DNA from: Agrobacterium vaccinii
Lineage (GTDB): Bacteria; Pseudomonadota; Alphaproteobacteria; Rhizobiales; Rhizobiaceae
DNA length: 64,000 nucleotides
Assembly (NCBI RefSeq): GCF_021310995.1
Contig: NZ_CP054151.1
Span: 124,001 to 188,000 of the forward strand
Direction: 5' to 3'
Position 1 is the first letter of the stretch; each line of letters begins with the position of its first letter. Positions 1-9,540 of this stretch are shown piece by piece. The position numbers and the translations under genes are program-made. The notes below the pieces were generated by a model, which was given only the letters and a program-made list of their open reading frames with translations, did no database searches and was not told the origin of the DNA.

Positions 1-81
1 CTTGAGATGGCAAAGGCGAACCGCTTGCTCAATACCAAGTATCTGGAAGAAGAGAACAAAAAGCTTTCTGCCGCGCAATGA
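1..81 (+). CDS. C-terminus of an ABC solute-binding protein (5' end outside window)
   Basis: An open frame runs from the first base to a TGA at 79-81 and gives a 26-residue tail that is rich in Lys, Glu and Leu. The tail itself is too short to identify by motif. It lies 23 bases before two amino-acid-type permeases and their ATPase, which is the usual place for the periplasmic solute-binding protein of such an operon. The call therefore rests on context. It could instead be the end of another operon gene. Confidence 0.5.
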   Translation, partial: LEMAKANRLLNTKYLEEENKKLSAAQ

Positions 82-104
82 GCGGAGACCAGCGGTAAAT
101 CCTT

Positions 105-851
105 ATGAATGATATAGATCTTACCAGCCTGTTTGTCGATCTGACGAGCAGGCTGGGTCTCAATTATGAATTTCTGGCGACGGGTTACGAGGCGCAAATC
201 TGGCGAGATGGTTTCATCACCACGCTTTATCTGGTCGCCATCACCATTCCCGTTAGTCTGATTTTCGGATTGATGTTTGCAGCCTGCCTGACCTCAGGCA
301 GGCTTTGGCTGTCTGCGCCGGTGCGTGCGTTCGTGGAGCTAACGCGCAATACACCGACACTCGTGCAGCTCATGTTCAGCTTTCTTGTGCTGAACACATT
401 TGTCTCCAACCTGTTTGGCGGCGCGCAGAACAATCCGCTGTCTCCCTTCTTCTGGGTGGTTGCCGTGGTTGGGCTGCATGTTGCGGCCTTGCATGCGGAA
501 GCCATCCGTGGCGGCATTGAGGCTGTACCATCATCGATGATCGAGGCGGCGCGCGGCATGGGGTTCAGCCAGTTCGAAATCCTGCGTTACGTACAGATAC
601 CGCTCGCGTTTCGCGCGTCCCTGCCAGCCATCGTCAACGGGCTCATCAGCCTAGTCAAATCGACAACAGTGGGCAATGCCATTGCCGTCAGCGAAATCAC
701 CTATGCGTCGATCATGGTGTGGACGCAGCGCGACAATGTGGTCGAACTGATGATCGTCCTTCTGGCGTTTTTCAGCCTGATCAATTTTCTGATCGCCCGC
801 GCCGGTTCTTGGGCAGAGCGTAAGCTCGCCATTCCGGGGTACGGCCTATGA
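105..851 (+). CDS. Polar amino acid ABC transporter permease (HisM/GlnP family)
   Basis: This 248-residue inner-membrane protein is one half of the transmembrane channel of a polar amino acid importer. Hydrophobic segments are visible at about residues 35-60, 85-103, 113-130 and 218-235. The stretch ELTRNTPTLVQLMF (78-91) matches the conserved family motif, and the EAA loop that docks on the ATPase spans about 131-170. The stop overlaps the start of the next permease (ATGA), indicating coupled translation of a heteromeric pair. The length is normal for the family. The substrate cannot be read from the permease. Confidence 0.9.
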   Translation: MNDIDLTSLFVDLTSRLGLNYEFLATGYEAQIWRDGFITTLYLVAITIPVSLIFGLMFAACLTSGRLWLSAPVRAFVELTRNTPTLVQLMFSFLVLNTFVSNLFGGAQNNPLSPFFWVVAVVGLHVAALHAEAIRGGIEAVPSSMIEAARGMGFSQFEILRYVQIPLAFRASLPAIVNGLISLVKSTTVGNAIAVSEITYASIMVWTQRDNVVELMIVLLAFFSLINFLIARAGSWAERKLAIPGYGL

Positions 852-1630
852 ACATGAAACCGACCCAAGCACCCAAGGCAAGCAGCCGAATTCTGCGCTA
901 CGCGGGTTTTGTCGCCATGCCGTTGCTGGTTGTCGTATGGTCTCTCGTCGACCTGACGCTTGGTAAGGAATTGCTGGATTGGATTCCCTACCTCGCCTCC
1001 GGCTTTGCGATGAATATCGTGATCGCACTCTGCGCGATTACGATCGGGACCACGGCTGGCGTTCTACTCGGCCTCATGCAACTGGCACCTTATTGGTTCA
1101 TTCGCTGGCCAGCGGCAATATACGTCCAGATTTTTCGCAATGCACCGGCGCTCGTGCTGATCTTTGCCACCACCTATATCTTTCCCTTTGAGATCGTGCT
1201 GTTCGGCAACTATCTGCCTTTCCCGGACTGGATCAAGGCGGTGATCGGTCTTGCTATTCTTGCCAGCGCCTACATTGCAGAAATCACTCGTGGTGCCGTC
1301 GTCTCCATACCGACGACGCAGTGGGAGGCGAGCAAAGGACTGGGCTTTTCCCGCATGCAGGCCCTTCGCTTCGTCATCCTGCCGCAATGCGTGCGCCGTT
1401 CGCTGCCGCCATGGATGAACGTCGCCTCTTCGATTGCCATGGGGACATCGCTGGCATCCCTTGTTGGCGTCCACGAGTTGATGCATGCCGCGACCGATGC
1501 CAGCACCGCAGTACGCAGGCTTGATTTCACCATCATCGCCTATGTCGTGGTGATGGCCGCGTTTTTCACGCTCTGCTACCCGATCGCCCGGCTTACCCGC
1601 CGCCTCGAACAGCGCTTCAACGCGGGCTGA
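848..1630 (+). CDS. Polar amino acid ABC transporter permease, second subunit
   Basis: This 260-residue permease pairs with the one before it. It has the family motif RNAPALVLIF at 97-106 and an EAA-type cytoplasmic loop at about 145-180, followed by hydrophobic helices near the C-terminus. The ATG overlaps the preceding stop by four bases. The two permeases and the ATPase that follows 12 bases later form a standard HisQMP-like set. The protein is confidently a channel subunit, but the transported compound is unknown. The downstream PrpD and monooxygenase genes suggest it carries the substrate of those enzymes. Confidence 0.9.
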   Translation: MNMKPTQAPKASSRILRYAGFVAMPLLVVVWSLVDLTLGKELLDWIPYLASGFAMNIVIALCAITIGTTAGVLLGLMQLAPYWFIRWPAAIYVQIFRNAPALVLIFATTYIFPFEIVLFGNYLPFPDWIKAVIGLAILASAYIAEITRGAVVSIPTTQWEASKGLGFSRMQALRFVILPQCVRRSLPPWMNVASSIAMGTSLASLVGVHELMHAATDASTAVRRLDFTIIAYVVVMAAFFTLCYPIARLTRRLEQRFNAG

Positions 1631-1642
1631 AGGATTTTAAAG

Positions 1643-2431
1643 ATGACTGTATCCACCGATACCGCGATCGTGAAACTGGAAGACGTGCATCTGTCTTTCG
1701 GGAATACACAGGTGCTCAAGGGCATAGATCTCACTGTCAACAAAGGCGACGCCGTTTCGATCATCGGCCCCTCAGGCTCTGGGAAGTCTACCCTGCTTCG
1801 CTGTATCAATGCCCTGGCTATGCCGCAAAGCGGTAAGATTACCGTCGCGGGCACACGGGTCGATGAGCTAACGAAGGAGAGCGAGCGCATCGAACTACGC
1901 AAGCGGGTGGGCATCGTCTTTCAGCAGTACAATCTGTTTCCGCATCTGACCGTTCTCGACAATATCGTGCTTGCGCCGACGCGCATTCTCGGCGCCAACC
2001 GCACGGCAACCGAGAAACTTGCGCGCGAATTGCTGGAAAAAGTCCGATTGTCGGAAAAAGCTGACGCCTATCCTGGCCAGCTTTCTGGTGGCCAGCAGCA
2101 GCGCGTGGCGATCGCCCGCGCACTTGCCATGAAGCCGGAACTCGTCCTGTTCGATGAGGTGACGTCTGCGCTCGACCCTGAAACCGTCGGCGAGGTTCTG
2201 TGGGTGATACGGGACCTCATCCGCGATGGCATGACCAGCATACTCGTGACCCACGAAATGCGTTTCGCCGAAGAGATCAGCGACACGGTGGTGTTTACCG
2301 AAAACGGTCGCGTCGTCGCTCACGGTTCACCAAAGGAGATATTCCACGATTCCGACAATCCGCGCATTCGCCAATTTGTCGGAGGCTTGTCGGGCGCCCG
2401 TGCCTTGATCCGTGACGGTGAAGGTATCTGA
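1643..2431 (+). CDS. Polar amino acid ABC transporter ATP-binding protein
   Basis: This 262-residue ATPase energises the importer encoded just upstream. Walker A is GPSGSGKST at 42-50, the Q-loop glutamine is in FQQYN near 93, the signature LSGGQ is at 147-151 and Walker B with the catalytic Glu is ELVLFDE at 166-172. The ATG at 1643 has AAGGA about eight bases upstream. The next gene starts two bases after the stop, so import and catabolism are likely transcribed together. Length and motifs are typical of the HisP/GlnQ family. Confidence 0.95.
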   Translation: MTVSTDTAIVKLEDVHLSFGNTQVLKGIDLTVNKGDAVSIIGPSGSGKSTLLRCINALAMPQSGKITVAGTRVDELTKESERIELRKRVGIVFQQYNLFPHLTVLDNIVLAPTRILGANRTATEKLARELLEKVRLSEKADAYPGQLSGGQQQRVAIARALAMKPELVLFDEVTSALDPETVGEVLWVIRDLIRDGMTSILVTHEMRFAEEISDTVVFTENGRVVAHGSPKEIFHDSDNPRIRQFVGGLSGARALIRDGEGI

Positions 2432-2433
2432 CC

Positions 2434-3774
2434 ATGGCCAACACCACATTTACAACCACCTTTGCCAAGGCAATTGTAACATCTGATCCGAGTAAGGATC
2501 ACGTTGCAATAGATGCCGCGCGCACGGCGATAATAGATTTTCTCGCATGCATGATCGCGGGCGCCAATGACCGCACAACGGGTGTTCTGGCCGGTGTCAT
2601 TGGCGCCGATTTGCCGGGAAAAGCGATTATCGTCGGTCGCGCCGAACAAACGGACCCTCTGGTCGCAGCAGTGCTAAACGGCTATGCGGGTCATGTGCTT
2701 GATTATGACGATGTGCACGCGAGCGTGCGTGGCCATCCGACAACGGTGATCGTTCCAGCGCTGCTCGCACTTGCCGCAGAACGGACTTTCAGTGCGGAGG
2801 CTTTCATTGCATCCTACATCGTCGGGCTGGAAGCCATGGCGCGGTTGGGGCTTTCCCTGGGCTCCAAACACTACGAAAATGGATTTCACGCTACCGCGAC
2901 GCTTGGGCCTGTGGGAGTAGCTGCCGCGATCTGTCACCTCACCGGTGCATCGGTGGAAAAGACAGCTATCGCGCTTGGCCTAGCCTCAACGCAAGCCGCT
3001 GGACTGCGCTTGCAATTCGGTTTCGACGCAAAGCCTTATCATGCGGGCATGGCCGCACGATCCGGCCTGCTCGCGGCGCGATTGGCCGCGGCTGGTTTCG
3101 GTGGCGCACCTGACTTTCTCGACAATCCGGTCAACTTCTATTCTGCCTATGCCTTCGGTGCAGGACAGCCGGAATTGACGATCGAAAACTGGGGGCAGCC
3201 ATGGCAGATCGTCTCGCCCGGCCTCACGCTGAAAGCCTATCCCTGCTGCACAGCAAGCCATCCCGTCGCTTCGCTGGGTATAGAGCTTCACCGTGAAGGC
3301 CTGGCAGCCGAGCAGGTAGACACGATCACCTTCACCTATCCGCCCGGGGCCGATGCAGCCCTCGTGGTAACGAAGCCGAGCAATGGCATCGAAGCACGGT
3401 TCAGCCCGGAATATGTCTTCTCCGCAGCCTTGCTCGACGGCGCTTTGCGGCTTGACCATTTCGACGAACGGCCGGTGGACGAGCGCATCATGGCGCTCGC
3501 CAGTCGTGCCAGCCGCCAACATGATAGGTCAGCACCGCGCATGTCGAGCGATCCAACCACGCGGTTCGTCGTGCTGGATATCGCTATGAACGACGGTAGT
3601 ACAATCAATCGCCGCTTCGATGGCCTGCCCGGCGTCACAGATCCAACAGAAAAATTCCACGACGCAACCGCTGGCAACCAGGCCTTTGTGGATATTCCAG
3701 ACCTTGTCCGCAGCATGAGAAGCGAGGCAGATTTTGCCCGGCTTCTTTCGCTGCTCAATCAGAACTTCGTTTGA
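2434..3774 (+). CDS. MmgE/PrpD family protein
   Basis: A 446-residue cytoplasmic protein of the MmgE/PrpD family, whose characterised members include 2-methylcitrate dehydratase and cis-aconitate decarboxylase. The family-like DYDDVHASVRGHPTTVIVPA segment lies near residues 90-110, followed by the GYHAT-like NGFHATATLG and KPYHAGMAA regions. Many PrpD relatives in ABC-transporter operons act on unknown substrates, so methylcitrate activity should not be assumed; no prpB or prpC lies in the window. It is packed tightly between the importer ATPase and a flavin monooxygenase, which suggests a shared peripheral catabolic route. Confidence 0.85.
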   Translation: MANTTFTTTFAKAIVTSDPSKDHVAIDAARTAIIDFLACMIAGANDRTTGVLAGVIGADLPGKAIIVGRAEQTDPLVAAVLNGYAGHVLDYDDVHASVRGHPTTVIVPALLALAAERTFSAEAFIASYIVGLEAMARLGLSLGSKHYENGFHATATLGPVGVAAAICHLTGASVEKTAIALGLASTQAAGLRLQFGFDAKPYHAGMAARSGLLAARLAAAGFGGAPDFLDNPVNFYSAYAFGAGQPELTIENWGQPWQIVSPGLTLKAYPCCTASHPVASLGIELHREGLAAEQVDTITFTYPPGADAALVVTKPSNGIEARFSPEYVFSAALLDGALRLDHFDERPVDERIMALASRASRQHDRSAPRMSSDPTTRFVVLDIAMNDGSTINRRFDGLPGVTDPTEKFHDATAGNQAFVDIPDLVRSMRSEADFARLLSLLNQNFV

Positions 3775-3788
3775 CGAGAGATTTTATC

Positions 3789-5093
3789 ATGAGTGCCAAA
3801 AGAGAAATCCATCTGGGTCTGTTCCTTCAGGGTGCGGGCCATCACGTTTCCGGCTGGCGTCACCCGAAAGCGGAAGCAGGCAGCGAAAACTTCGATCTGC
3901 TGCGCCGCGTTTCGCAAATGGCCGAGCAGGCGAAGTTCGATATGGTGTTTCTGGCGGACGGCCTGACCAGCGGCGTGGACGCCCACCCTTCGACCATCGC
4001 CCGTTTCGAACCTCTGACATTGCTTGCCGCACTGGCGCTGGTCACCGAAAAGATCGGTCTTGCCGCCACGTCCTCCACCACCTATGGCGAGCCCTATCAC
4101 ACGGCGCGCTCCTTCTCCTCGATCGACCATCTGAGCCATGGCCGTGCCGCCTGGAACATCGTGACGACTTCTTACGCCCGCACAGCCAACAACTTCTCAA
4201 AATCGCATCCCGAGCATGACGAGCGTTACGCTGTTGCAGAGGAGTTCGTGAATGTCGTGCGCGGTCTGTGGGACAGTTGGGACGATGACGGCTTCATCAA
4301 GGACAAGCAAAACGGTGTCTATGCCGATCCCAATAAGGTGCATATGCTGGACCACGAGGGCAAATATTATTCGGTCAAAGGTCCGCTCAACATTCCGCGT
4401 TCACCACAGGGTCATCCGATCCTGATTCAGGCCGGCTCTTCCGGCCCCGGTCAGGATTTGGCCGCTCGTACGGCGGACGTGGTGTTTACCGCTCAGCAAA
4501 GCCTCGCCGAAGCCCAGGCCTTCTACAAGAGCCTGAAATCCCGTGTCGAAAAGTTCGGTCGCCACCCCGATGAAGTCGCCGTCATGCCGGGCTTCCTGCC
4601 GGTCGTCGGTCGCACCTCTAAAGAAGCTGCGGAAAAGCTCGCCGAGCTCGACCAGTGGACAGAGCTGAAAAGCGCCATGCCGCTTCTCGAAGAGCGCATT
4701 GGCCACAGCCTTGCCGACTACGATCCCGATGGTCCTCTGCCAGAGTTGCCGATTTCCGACCAACTGCGCAGTCGCGCCGAACTCTTGACCGCTCTGGCAC
4801 GCCGGGAGAACCTGACAATCCGCCAGTTGGCTTTGCGTGTCGCCGCCGGTCGCGGCCACCACATCGTCCTCGGCACGCCAGTCGAAATTGCCGACCGCAT
4901 GCAGGAATGGTTCGAAGGCCGCGCCGCCGACGGCTTCAACGTCATGCCACCGTTTTTCCCGGAAGGGCTAGAGGATTTCACGCAACTTGTCGTGCCGATC
5001 CTTCAGGAAAGGGGTCTGTTCCGCACAGAATATCAGGGGTCAACGCTGCGAGATCACCTGGGTCTCGCGCGCCCTGCCCTTCCGCCGAGTTAA
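3789..5093 (+). CDS. NtaA/SnaA/DszA-type FMNH2-dependent monooxygenase
   Basis: A 434-residue luciferase-like (LLM) flavin monooxygenase. The N-terminal HLGLFLQGAGHHVSGWRHP is the hallmark opening of the nitrilotriacetate/dibenzothiophene-sulfone monooxygenase subfamily, and the AARTADVVFTAQQ stretch is a typical later family motif. Such enzymes use reduced flavin from a separate reductase. None is visible nearby. The ATG at 3789 is preferred over an in-frame TTG at 3771 because GAGAG lies about nine bases before it. Co-transcription with an amino acid-type importer suggests an amine-, carboxylate- or sulfur-bearing substrate, which is inference. Confidence 0.88.
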   Translation: MSAKREIHLGLFLQGAGHHVSGWRHPKAEAGSENFDLLRRVSQMAEQAKFDMVFLADGLTSGVDAHPSTIARFEPLTLLAALALVTEKIGLAATSSTTYGEPYHTARSFSSIDHLSHGRAAWNIVTTSYARTANNFSKSHPEHDERYAVAEEFVNVVRGLWDSWDDDGFIKDKQNGVYADPNKVHMLDHEGKYYSVKGPLNIPRSPQGHPILIQAGSSGPGQDLAARTADVVFTAQQSLAEAQAFYKSLKSRVEKFGRHPDEVAVMPGFLPVVGRTSKEAAEKLAELDQWTELKSAMPLLEERIGHSLADYDPDGPLPELPISDQLRSRAELLTALARRENLTIRQLALRVAAGRGHHIVLGTPVEIADRMQEWFEGRAADGFNVMPPFFPEGLEDFTQLVVPILQERGLFRTEYQGSTLRDHLGLARPALPPS

Positions 5094-5188
5094 CTTGTGA
5101 TTGCGATACGCATTTAAAGGGCGCATACCAGAGTTCGCTCGGCAGCTTTCCTTCGGACGTTGCTCGTAGCTTTCGTCAGGATTGCCAC

Positions 5189-5641
5189 ATGAACGTGCAA
5201 GAGATGACGGCGCCTGAATGTCAGGCGATGCTTGAAGCCAACAGTATCTGCCACTTGGGTTGCATCGCAGCGGGTAAGCCCTATGTGGTGCCGATCCAGT
5301 ACACTTATCAGGGCGGCATGCTTTACGCCTTCTCCATGCCCGGCAAGAAGATCGAGAGCCTGCGGGACAATCCGCATGTCTGTCTTCAGTTGGATCATGT
5401 GGAGACGAAACGGGAGTGGCAAAGCGTTCTGGTAGAAGGACGTTACCAGGAGTTGCCCGATAACGAAAAATGGCATGGGGAACACATCTATGCCTGGTCT
5501 CTTCTACAGAAGAAGAACGACTGGTGGGAACCAGGCGCGTACAAGCCGGCGAAGACAGAGCTGTCCAAAGCGGCGTCACTGCCAGTCTTCTTCAGTGTTC
5601 AGATTGAGAAACTCTCGGGCCGCCGTGCGAGAAGCAATTAG
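5189..5641 (+). CDS. Pyridoxamine 5'-phosphate oxidase-like (NimA-type) flavoprotein
   Basis: A 150-residue split-barrel flavin-binding protein of the pyridoxamine 5'-phosphate oxidase-like superfamily. The core runs from CHLGCIAAGKPYVVPIQY to the FSMPGKKIESLRDNP stretch and a VLVEGRYQEL strand, as in NimA-related proteins. The ATG at 5189 follows AGG at 5178-5180; the open frame extends far upstream but only overlaps the previous gene in another frame. It sits ten bases before acetate kinase, so all three genes of this block may be co-transcribed. The role is unknown; stress or redox adaptation is a guess from family members. Confidence 0.8.
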   Translation: MNVQEMTAPECQAMLEANSICHLGCIAAGKPYVVPIQYTYQGGMLYAFSMPGKKIESLRDNPHVCLQLDHVETKREWQSVLVEGRYQELPDNEKWHGEHIYAWSLLQKKNDWWEPGAYKPAKTELSKAASLPVFFSVQIEKLSGRRARSN

Positions 5642-5650
5642 GATGATCAG

Positions 5651-6877
5651 ATGCGCGAGCCGTTGGATTATCACGATCAAAATGACAAATTCAGCACCGA
5701 GAAACTACTGACATTCAACGCCGGCTCGTCGTCCGTCAAATTCGGCGTATTCATCCTAAAGGCAGGTACTCCCCTTAGCGTCGGCAAAGGCATAATCGAT
5801 TTTCAGCGGAATTGTTTGAAGTTTCAGTTCGGAGGCGCTGAGAAATCAGAGATTGCACTTCCAGCAACTTCTAAGACTTGCACCAGTGGGGTTGTCGATG
5901 CAGTATTTACAGCGCTAGCAACCCATTTTGAAATAGTAGACATCACAGCCGTTGGGCACAGGATGGTGCATGGCGGCGACCTGTTCCACGGCGCAGTGCC
6001 GATTGACGAGAAAACCCGTACATCAATCGAAAGCCTTCTTCCTCAGGCTCCGCTCCACCAGAAACACAGTATTCAACTGATTGACGCAGTCTCAACGCTG
6101 CAAACGGACATCTTTCAGACCGCGTCCTTCGATACTTCGTTCCACAGCACCAACAGTACGCTTGTGAGACGATATGCACTGCCCCGTGCCCTGCATGACC
6201 AAGGGGTAAAGCGTTTCGGTTTTCACGGCTTATCCTACTCTTTCGTCGCTCGCGAGGTGGCCCGTATTGCTCCAAACGTTGCCGACGGAAAAGTCGTGGT
6301 CGCTCATCTTGGTAGCGGCTGTAGCCTTTGCGGGATGGAAGGTGGAATGAGCCGCGATGTCAGCATGGGATTTTCTACGCTTGACGGCATACCGATGGCG
6401 ACACGTTGTGGCGCGTTGGATCCGGGCGTACTGCTCTATTTGCTTGCCGAGAAGAAACACACACCGGAAGAGCTAGAGCATCTTTTATATCACGAAAGCG
6501 GCCTATTAGGCGTTTCCGGCATCAGTTCAGATAGTCGCGAACTGCTTGAAAGTGGTCGACCAGAGGCAAAAGAAGCCATTGGCCTATTTGCGTTTCGAAC
6601 CGCTGGCGAGGCCGCACGTATCGTCAGCACGCTGGGCGGGATAGACGCATTCGTCTTCACAGCAGGCATAGGCGAGCACCAACCGGCCATAAGGGCTGCG
6701 ATCTCGTCACATCTTGGTTGGCTCGGCCTTGAGATCGACCAAAAGGCGAATAACTCAAATGCCCAACTCATCAGCAGCCCGGACAGCAGGATCAAGGTCT
6801 TCGTCATTCCGACAGACGAGGAACAGGTGATCGCAGACGATACCTTCCGCTTGCTGACAGCGCTGCAGACCAACTGA
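5651..6877 (+). CDS. ackA: Acetate kinase
   Basis: This 408-residue enzyme interconverts acetyl phosphate plus ADP with acetate plus ATP in the cytoplasm. The N-terminal phosphate motif [13 protein letters not shown] is near residues 20-32. GHRMVHGG, the catalytic-Asp region FDTSFHST, the adenosine-motif [11 protein letters not shown] and [13 protein letters not shown] are all present in family order. AGGA precedes the ATG at 5651. The downstream phosphoketolase makes acetyl phosphate, so the pair forms an ATP-yielding phosphoketolase bypass. By eye the base composition (about 52% GC in a sampled line) is lower than in the catabolic genes around it. Confidence 0.95.
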   Translation: MREPLDYHDQNDKFSTEKLLTFNAGSSSVKFGVFILKAGTPLSVGKGIIDFQRNCLKFQFGGAEKSEIALPATSKTCTSGVVDAVFTALATHFEIVDITAVGHRMVHGGDLFHGAVPIDEKTRTSIESLLPQAPLHQKHSIQLIDAVSTLQTDIFQTASFDTSFHSTNSTLVRRYALPRALHDQGVKRFGFHGLSYSFVAREVARIAPNVADGKVVVAHLGSGCSLCGMEGGMSRDVSMGFSTLDGIPMATRCGALDPGVLLYLLAEKKHTPEELEHLLYHESGLLGVSGISSDSRELLESGRPEAKEAIGLFAFRTAGEAARIVSTLGGIDAFVFTAGIGEHQPAIRAAISSHLGWLGLEIDQKANNSNAQLISSPDSRIKVFVIPTDEEQVIADDTFRLLTALQTN

Positions 6878-6969
6878 ACCAAGACATCGAGCAATCACAT
6901 TTCCAAACGGGAGAGGAATACTTTCTTATCCGTTGGCGAACGGCAGTACCCAATGCCACAGGAGCGATT

Positions 6970-9339
6970 ATGGATCATCTCAGTCACACCGAAAAGCCTC
7001 TCGATAGTGAAGAACTTCACAAGATCGACGCGTGGTGGCGGGCGGCTAACTATCTGAATGTCGGTCAGATTTATCTATCTGCCAATCCTCTATTGCGTGA
7101 ACCGCTGCAGGTCGAACACATTAAGCCAAGACTGCTGGGGCACTGGGGCACCTCTCCCGGCCTGAATTTGATTTACGCTCATATGAATCGTCTTATCAAG
7201 AAATTCGACCTCAACACAATTTACATGGCTGGCCCCGGTCATGGTGGCCCTGCACTCATCGCAAATGTTTACCTTGAGGGTAGTTACACGGAGTTTTATC
7301 CTGACGTGACGCAGGACGAGGTAGGGCTCCGGCGTCTGTTTCGCCAGTTCTCGACGCCTGGCGGAATTCCTAGCCATGTCAGTGTTCCCACGCCAGGCTC
7401 GATCCATGAGGGCGGGGAACTCGGTTATGTCTTGGCCCACGCATTCGGAGCCATTATGGACAATCCAGATCTCCTTGTTGTTGCCGTCGTTGGCGATGGT
7501 GAAGCGGAAACGGGACCTTTGGCTGGGAGCTGGAAAAGCATCGACTTCATCAACGCCGCGCGCGATGGAGCAGTCCTTCCGATCCTGCACCTCAACGGAT
7601 ACAAAATCGCTGGCCCTACAGTCCTTGCACGCCATAGCGATGAAGACTTGCGCAAGTTCTTTGAGGGCCAAGGCTACGAGCCCTATTTTGTCGAGGGTGA
7701 CGTACCAGAGGTCATGCACCAGCTTTTTGCCGCTGTGGTTGAACGTGCTGTTTCAAAAATCCGTTCGATACAGTCATCGGCTCGTGGCGGCATTTCCAAC
7801 AACAGGCCGCGTTGGCCGATGATTGTACTGCGGACGCCAAAAGGTTGGACGGGGCCGAAGGTCGTTGATGGCATCCCGATCGAAGGCACGTTTCGAGCCC
7901 ATCAGGTTCCTGTATCTGAGGTTCTGACGAACCCTGAGCATCTGACCATTCTCGAAGATTGGATGCGCAGCTACAAACCGGAAGAGCTGTTCGATGACAA
8001 TGGAACATTCCGTGCAGAATACGCCGATCTATCGCCCGCCGGGGAGTTGAGGATGGGGTCAAATCCGAATGCAAACGGCGGCAAGTTGACAAAGCCTCTC
8101 AATCTCCCGGACTTCAATTCTTACGCTGTTAATTTCGAGCATCGAGCCCGTGAGCGCATGGGCTCGACAGCAGTGCTGGGAGAATATCTCCGGGATATCT
8201 ATGTCAACAACCCGCATAACTTTCGCTTGTTTTGCCCTGACGAAACCAATTCCAACCGGCTCGGAGCAATTTTTGAAGTCAGCGATCGCTGCTTGGTCAG
8301 CGACATACTTCCGGCAGATGATCACGTCTCGCATGATGGTCGTGTTATGGAAGTTTTGAGCGAGCACTGCTGTCACGGATGGCTTGAAGGATACACGCTC
8401 ACTGGCCGGCATGGCCTTTTTGCCACCTACGAAGCCTTTGCCATGATCGTCGATTCCATGTCGATGCAACACGGCAAGTGGATGGAACATGCTAAACACG
8501 TCCCGTGGCGGGCCGATATCCCGTCACTCAATTATCTCCTGACATCGACCTGCTGGCGCAATGATCACAATGGCTTCAGCCACCAGGGACCAGGCTTTAT
8601 CGATACCATCATCCATCGCAAACCAGCAGTCGCCCGCGTTTATTTGCCGCCGGATGCAAATTGCCTTCTCTCCGTCGCTGACCACTGTTTTCGAAGCCGC
8701 AATTATCTCAATCTTATCGTCATCGACAAGCAGCCGCAGTTGCAGTGGCTGACGATGGAAGAGGCCCGTGAGCATTGTGAAAGAGGTGCTGGCATCTGGG
8801 ACATGTACAGCAACGAACCAGATGAGCCGGACGTTGTAATGGCCTGCGCAGGAGACATCCCAACCCAAGAAACAATTGCTGCAGCCTGGTTGCTTCGTAA
8901 ATATGCTCCGGGTTTGAAAGTCCGTATTGTCAACGTCGTCGACCTGATGCGGCTATGTCCCGCGGATCGCCATCCCCATGGAATGGGGGATATCGAATTT
9001 GCAGAAATTTTCACGACAACTGCACCTGTGGTCTTCACCTTTCATGGTTATCCGGGGGTCATCCATGATCTCTTGCACGGACGTGAAGCGCACGACCGGT
9101 TCCATGTGCGCGGCTACCTTGAAGAAGGAACAACAACCACGCCGTTCGACATGGTTGTTCTGAACAGGATCAGCCGTCTACATCTTTGCTTGGACGTATT
9201 GCGGTACGTTCCAAAAATGCTGATCGACGGTGCGAGCCTGCTCGCGTACTGCACAAACACCCTCGCAACACATAACGATTACATCCGCGAGCATTTTGAC
9301 GATCTGCCGGAGATTAAAAATTGGGTCTGGAGCTCTTGA
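6970..9339 (+). CDS. xfp: Xylulose-5-phosphate/fructose-6-phosphate phosphoketolase
   Basis: A 789-residue thiamine-diphosphate enzyme that splits xylulose 5-phosphate (and often fructose 6-phosphate) with phosphate to acetyl phosphate and an aldose phosphate. [11 protein letters not shown] and the [10 protein letters not shown] region are diagnostic, and the ThDP/Mg motif VGDGEAETG is followed by [10 protein letters not shown]. The length matches the usual 790-820 residues. ATG 6970 has GGAG eight bases before it. The 92-base gap after ackA contains a small CCGTT/AACGG hairpin at 6930-6943. Acetate kinase upstream completes the route to acetate and ATP. Confidence 0.95.
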   Translation: MDHLSHTEKPLDSEELHKIDAWWRAANYLNVGQIYLSANPLLREPLQVEHIKPRLLGHWGTSPGLNLIYAHMNRLIKKFDLNTIYMAGPGHGGPALIANVYLEGSYTEFYPDVTQDEVGLRRLFRQFSTPGGIPSHVSVPTPGSIHEGGELGYVLAHAFGAIMDNPDLLVVAVVGDGEAETGPLAGSWKSIDFINAARDGAVLPILHLNGYKIAGPTVLARHSDEDLRKFFEGQGYEPYFVEGDVPEVMHQLFAAVVERAVSKIRSIQSSARGGISNNRPRWPMIVLRTPKGWTGPKVVDGIPIEGTFRAHQVPVSEVLTNPEHLTILEDWMRSYKPEELFDDNGTFRAEYADLSPAGELRMGSNPNANGGKLTKPLNLPDFNSYAVNFEHRARERMGSTAVLGEYLRDIYVNNPHNFRLFCPDETNSNRLGAIFEVSDRCLVSDILPADDHVSHDGRVMEVLSEHCCHGWLEGYTLTGRHGLFATYEAFAMIVDSMSMQHGKWMEHAKHVPWRADIPSLNYLLTSTCWRNDHNGFSHQGPGFIDTIIHRKPAVARVYLPPDANCLLSVADHCFRSRNYLNLIVIDKQPQLQWLTMEEAREHCERGAGIWDMYSNEPDEPDVVMACAGDIPTQETIAAAWLLRKYAPGLKVRIVNVVDLMRLCPADRHPHGMGDIEFAEIFTTTAPVVFTFHGYPGVIHDLLHGREAHDRFHVRGYLEEGTTTTPFDMVVLNRISRLHLCLDVLRYVPKMLIDGASLLAYCTNTLATHNDYIREHFDDLPEIKNWVWSS

Positions 9340-9540
9340 GCGGATACGAACCATCGATCTATTAATTGAAACGCGACCTGCTTGGGTCCGTATTGTCGCC
9401 CCGGTTATTTAGAAGAGTGTAGCGGAGTCGGCACAACCCACGTATTTCTGATGGTTTATATCATCTATGGAGACAAGTATCGACCGCGCCTCAGACCAAA
9501 TCAGCGCTGTTTACTCCGTCTCATGTCGAAACTCACACCC

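Noticed and set aside
2434-3774. Naming the PrpD-family gene 2-methylcitrate dehydratase (prpD)
   Set aside because: No prpB or prpC nearby and the operon is an amino acid-type importer; the family is functionally mixed.
4655-5188. Upstream extension of the pyridoxamine-oxidase-like frame
   Set aside because: The frame overlaps the monooxygenase gene and reads Arg/Pro-rich there; the homologous part and the ribosome site begin at 5189.
9340-9540. Possible small RNA or terminator between phosphoketolase and the ABC ATPase
   Set aside because: No stable hairpin, T-run or promoter pattern could be seen in these 201 bases.
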